Source: Thermotogota bacterium
GTDB taxonomy: Bacteria; Thermotogota; Thermotogae; Thermotogales; Fervidobacteriaceae
NCBI GenBank assembly: GCA_030550315.1
Contig: JAUQPP010000011.1
Span: 1-32,300, forward strand
Direction of reading: 5' to 3'
DNA: 32,300 nucleotides
Shown: positions 28,351-32,300 of the stretch, piece by piece
Layout of the letters: each line of letters starts with the position of its first letter
Numbering within the stretch: position 1 is the first letter of the stretch
The notes under the pieces: generated by a model
Seen by the model: the letters and a program-made list of their open reading frames with translations, nothing else
What the model was told of the DNA's origin: nothing
Database searches by the model: none
Made by a program: the position numbers and the translations under genes

Positions 28351-30004
28351 CGATGGCCCTACCTCCTCCGGATTTCTTCACGGTTCTGAGTGCCACCTTT
28401 AATTTCTCGACCAACTCTTCAACTGTCGAACCATCGGACGGGAACTTTGCAACACTCGAACTCAAACTGACAGCAAACCCGCGGGCTTTCAATTCGCTCA
28501 TAACCCTCTCAGCCAATAGAAGCCCGTCAGTTTTGCTATTACTGTGCAAACACACTAGAAATTCATCCCCAGAGAAAGTGTAGAAACCCAGATTTTCAAG
28601 GACCTCGGATAAAAATTTCTCAGTAGTTGAAATCAATTCATCACCCAATTTGAAACCATTCCTCAAGTTGTATTCTTCGAAATCATCAATGTCCATCAGA
28701 ATAAGAACAAAACTCTTTTCCTGACTTATGAGCTTCGACACATCCTCCCAGAATTTTGCAAACCCCACGTGTGGAATCGATTCTTTTTGAACAAAGTAAA
28801 CAAGCGGACTCTTCTGAATTAAACTCATCAATTGCCAAGAGAAAAACTTCGCAAGTTCTACTTCTCGTTTCGTGGGGCGCAAACCTGTTTTCGGCTTGTC
28901 GTAACTAACGTATCCAACAATCTTGCCTCGATAAAGTAGCGGAACCAAAAAAAGGTCTTCCGGATCCCACGCATTCTCCACGTCCACCTTCACGTACTCC
29001 TGAGGAGTGTATACGTAACTGTCCGACAGATCAACACTACCTTTGGGTATAAAATACGCACCACCAACGTCAAAGCGCTGTTGAAGTAACACGAGTGCCT
29101 CCGTTAAAGACGGCCTATTAACTTTTAACCTCTCGAACACCTCCTCTGGCAACCCATAATTAGCTATTCTAACTACCTTTCGCTCGCGAAAATCGAACAG
29201 GTTGAGCAAAGCGTATTCAAATCCCATTACATTGCACGCAACAGCAAGCATCTTACCTATCGCCTTGTTTATATCCAATCCATTTTCGACTTCTTGGTGA
29301 ACCTCAATCACCTCTTTAAGGTGGTCTACTTCCCAGTGTAACTTCTCTTTTTCAAAATCCAGTTCCATTCGCCAAACTTCCGATTTCACAGTGTAGATGA
29401 GAATAAACAGATATCCGGCGTATAGCAAGGTAACAACAAACATGTTGACAAAGTTTGCATATTCGAAAAGTAACGCGGTTGAGAGTATCCCAGCGCCATA
29501 AAGACCAAGGCCAAAGGTTACAGCGAAACTCTTAAAAAATCTTTCGAAATGATTAAGAAATACCTCTTGGGAAAGAAACAAAACCGAGAGAAAACTCAAG
29601 ATCTGGTTCGCAAAATAATACCCAACCGAAAAAAATAGCAACCTCAAATAATCCGACGGTGCCAGTTTGTACATTAACGTTCCAAGACCAAGTTGAACGA
29701 CTTCGAAAGCAACACGTTTTAAATATAAGTTCCAATTTTTCGTTGAAAGCACGATCAGTAGCACTGTTATCAGCGCAATGCTTTCAGGATTCATGAATAG
29801 CAAAAGGTACTGGGTGGCAAAACTTCTCATCGTGAACCTTAGAGTTCCAACGTAAAGATAAATGTTTTGAGCAATGAACAACATAAAGATTGCTGGAACT
29901 ATGAGGTACCAATTTGTATTGACGACAAACGGCGTTGATAAGGCAAAAAATAGTGCTCCGAGCGTAAAACACGTCAAGACAAAGATGATTTCTTTTTTAT
30001 TCAA
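28343..30004 (-). CDS. Membrane-bound GGDEF-domain protein (putative diguanylate cyclase) with GAF-like region
   Basis: Multiple N-terminal TM segments; GAF-like middle; LILMDIDDFEEYNLRNGFKLGDELI...FYTFSGDEFLVCL (SGDEF signature). TTG 30004 after GGGGG favoured over ATG 30028. Confidence 0.85.
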   Translation of the reverse strand: MNKKEIIFVLTCFTLGALFFALSTPFVVNTNWYLIVPAIFMLFIAQNIYLYVGTLRFTMRSFATQYLLLFMNPESIALITVLLIVLSTKNWNLYLKRVAFEVVQLGLGTLMYKLAPSDYLRLLFFSVGYYFANQILSFLSVLFLSQEVFLNHFERFFKSFAVTFGLGLYGAGILSTALLFEYANFVNMFVVTLLYAGYLFILIYTVKSEVWRMELDFEKEKLHWEVDHLKEVIEVHQEVENGLDINKAIGKMLAVACNVMGFEYALLNLFDFRERKVVRIANYGLPEEVFERLKVNRPSLTEALVLLQQRFDVGGAYFIPKGSVDLSDSYVYTPQEYVKVDVENAWDPEDLFLVPLLYRGKIVGYVSYDKPKTGLRPTKREVELAKFFSWQLMSLIQKSPLVYFVQKESIPHVGFAKFWEDVSKLISQEKSFVLILMDIDDFEEYNLRNGFKLGDELISTTEKFLSEVLENLGFYTFSGDEFLVCLHSNSKTDGLLLAERVMSELKARGFAVSLSSSVAKFPSDGSTVEELVEKLKVALRTVKKSGGGRAIGV

Positions 30005-30139
30005 GATAGTTACCCCCAATGTGAGCATAAATTAATTGTTACGTCGAGCAACATTTTTTTAAAGCGATGTTTATGTATATTCTGGCAAATATATTCTATC
30101 ATAAACTCGATATTTTACAAAGGGGAGGTAAAGTGAGAG

Positions 30140-31306
30140 ATGGAAAGGTTACGACAGATTGCGGAAAAGTACGGTACTCCAGTTCTCGTAATGGACCTAG
30201 CTGTTGTTGAGAGAAACTACCGATTACTAGTCGAGAATATTAGAAATTGCAAAGTTTACTACGCTGTCAAGGCCAATTCACACATCGAAATCGTTAAGCT
30301 GCTCAGAGATTTGGGAAGTCATTTCGATGTTGCCTCCCGTGGAGAAATCGAGAAACTGCTATCAATCGGGGTAGAACCTCACAGGATGAGCTTTGGAAAC
30401 ACGATAAAGAAAATCGAGGATATTAAGTTCGCTTACGAAGTTGGTATAAGGATGTTCGCTGTCGATTCTGAGATGGAGCTCGAGAAAATCGCAACGGTGG
30501 CGCCGGGAAGCGATGTGTACGTAAGAATAAGTACGAATGGAATGGAGGAAGACGCCGATTGGCCGTTGACAAGAAAATTTGGTACAAGTGTCAGCCATGC
30601 AATCGAGCTTGTAAAGTACGCAAAAGATCTCGGCCTTAATCCGATCGGCCTGAGTTTCCACGTCGGTTCGCAAAACTATAATCCAGAGAATTGGAGAACA
30701 GCGATACGCGAGGCCTCCGTAGTTTTCGAAGAAGCGAGACAGTTTGGAATTGAGCTGAAAATGATAAATACCGGCGGTGGAATGCCTGTTTACTACTCGC
30801 GCGAAATACCGTCTGTAACGGAAATTTCAAGAGTGATCAACGAAGCCGTTGAAGAATACCTTGGAAACGGCGTGACTGTTATCGTTGAACCTGGACGGTC
30901 GATGGTTGGAAATGCTGGTATTATGATAACGAGAGTCATCTTAAGAAGCAGAAAAGGAGAGGAAAACTGGATATACCTCGATGCCGGCGTATTCCACGGT
31001 CTAACCGAGACAATTCAAAACATCCGCTACAGAATCACCGTTGACGGGAAAGATGGCGAAGAACTTGACAAATTCGTACTTGCTGGTCCAACGTGCGACA
31101 GCGTCGACGTTATGTACTACGACGCGATGCTTCCCAAATCCACGACTCTTGGAGACATTGTTTACATCCACACCGCTGGAGCGTACACAACCGAATACGG
31201 TACGAATTTCAACGGAATCCCGTCGCCAAGTGTAGTCTTTGAGAACGGGTTTTTACTCGAAGAAGAGCCAGATGTCGTTTGTGAACCGGCAAAAGAGTGC
31301 GAATGA
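30140..31306 (+). CDS. Group III PLP-dependent decarboxylase (ornithine/lysine decarboxylase-like)
   Basis: CKVYYAVKANSHIEIVKLL (PLP Lys), FDVASRGEIEKLL, LSFHVGSQ, VEPGRSMVGNAG, GPTCDSVDVMYYDAMLP. Confidence 0.9.
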   Translation: MERLRQIAEKYGTPVLVMDLAVVERNYRLLVENIRNCKVYYAVKANSHIEIVKLLRDLGSHFDVASRGEIEKLLSIGVEPHRMSFGNTIKKIEDIKFAYEVGIRMFAVDSEMELEKIATVAPGSDVYVRISTNGMEEDADWPLTRKFGTSVSHAIELVKYAKDLGLNPIGLSFHVGSQNYNPENWRTAIREASVVFEEARQFGIELKMINTGGGMPVYYSREIPSVTEISRVINEAVEEYLGNGVTVIVEPGRSMVGNAGIMITRVILRSRKGEENWIYLDAGVFHGLTETIQNIRYRITVDGKDGEELDKFVLAGPTCDSVDVMYYDAMLPKSTTLGDIVYIHTAGAYTTEYGTNFNGIPSPSVVFENGFLLEEEPDVVCEPAKECE

Positions 31307-31346
31307 CCTCTTGATCGACTTCGGAGAAATGTAATCTACGAATCAC

Positions 31347-31386
31347 AAGCCCGCCTTTTGAGTTTACGTTGGCGGGCTTTTTCTTT
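31347..31386 (+). terminator. Rho-independent terminator downstream of the decarboxylase
   Basis: AAGCCCGCC (31347-31355) pairs with GGCGGGCTT (31371-31379), then TTTCTTT. Confidence 0.85.
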
Positions 31387-31419
31387 GTTGATATACTCTA
31401 TTGCGCATGCTGAGTGAAC

Positions 31420-32300
31420 TCACCACCATCGTTCTAACCGCTTGCGACCAACCACGACATCCGAGCGATTGCCTTCTTGAATCCTTATCGCATGGCGACC
31501 AGAAAGTATCGAAAGAACGTTTGAAAACACGACCGTAGGTGAAACGTACTTGTGGGTTTCCACCCTCAAGAAGAGTGGCATAACCGAGAATCGAAAGATA
31601 CTCTGGATAACGAAAAAAAGCTGCAACCCGTAAATGTGAAATTCTCCGATGTGGAAATCAAATGAGTTGAACCATCTTGCAATCGGTCCACCTACAAGGG
31701 AACCTAACGTTCCACCCAATCCTCCGAGCGCCGAAAAGACTGCAAAATACATTGGAGAGCTAACCTTAGCTGTTTCCATCGGTACCGTTACGAACGCAAG
31801 GTTCACGGCTGCCCAGCCGATACCTGAGAGTATCGCATCAAGAGTCAGTGCGAACACCCAGTCGCGTTCGTTCATCAAAAGCCAGATGGCAGGGGTGGTC
31901 GACACAATTGCCAAACCCGTTATCAATACACTTTTGTGACCAAACTCATCTGAAATTCTACCCCACACACCATAAAATACCATCGAAAGAAGGGAAGCAA
32001 TGATCGAAGCGTAACTAATGTAAGTAACAGGTAACTTCAAGTTGTTCAACTGATGGTATCCGAAGAACGGAGCTGCCGAAAGAACAACTAAGTTCCACAG
32101 AAAGTAAGCTTTAGATAGTTTCATGAAATTCCTATCTTTCAAAACATACCACAAGTCGTTTATGCTTCCGGTCTTTTTACTCCCGGTCTCCGTCAACGGC
32201 GCGAGAGATAACATTGAGAGAAGCGAGGTGAACATCGTGATTAATATGACGAGTAGATAGTTCACTGGCTTTGGAAACGAATCAACAATCAATGAGTAGA
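31420..32300 (-). CDS. MFS transporter, 5' end truncated by window edge
   Basis: Repeated TM helices with GVWGRISDEFGHKSVLITGLAIV; the frame stays open to position 32300. Confidence 0.8.
   Translation of the reverse strand, partial: YSLIVDSFPKPVNYLLVILITMFTSLLSMLSLAPLTETGSKKTGSINDLWYVLKDRNFMKLSKAYFLWNLVVLSAAPFFGYHQLNNLKLPVTYISYASIIASLLSMVFYGVWGRISDEFGHKSVLITGLAIVSTTPAIWLLMNERDWVFALTLDAILSGIGWAAVNLAFVTVPMETAKVSSPMYFAVFSALGGLGGTLGSLVGGPIARWFNSFDFHIGEFHIYGLQLFFVIQSIFRFSVMPLFLRVETHKYVSPTVVFSNVLSILSGRHAIRIQEGNRSDVVVGRKRLERWW

Overview
The window reads as a gene-dense bacterial chromosome segment. Protein content and gene order (compact ~440-aa PurH, whiA-yvcK-rapZ, cheA-cheW-cheY-fliO-fliP-fliQ, a SigH-like sigma factor) suggest the Thermotogota, probably a Fervidobacterium-like thermophile; this assignment is inference. 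Most genes lie on the minus strand in long, nearly gapless gene trains: one from coaX leftward to purH (~14.9-0.25 kb), one from mrnC to a small DUF4258-like protein (~19.1-16.4 kb), and one from a GGDEF protein through truA, tlyA, cheA/W/Y to fliO/P/Q (~30.0-19.9 kb). Plus-strand genes are an MBL-fold hydrolase, a ComB-like phosphatase, tmk and a group III PLP decarboxylase. I saw no rRNA, tRNA, CRISPR array, IS element or prophage. The observations most worth following up are: (1) fliO appears interrupted by an in-frame TGA after codon 6, and the ORF track lists only its C-terminal part; (2) a site-2-protease-like membrane protein has lost its HExxH zinc ligands; (3) two adjacent SurA-like/degenerate-parvulin paralogs lie downstream of lysS; (4) murI runs 68 nt out of frame into the P-loop region of rapZ; (5) a signal-like hydrophobic segment of a propeller-like protein may be encoded out of frame inside the truA 3' end. 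I found no convincing wholly new multi-gene system.
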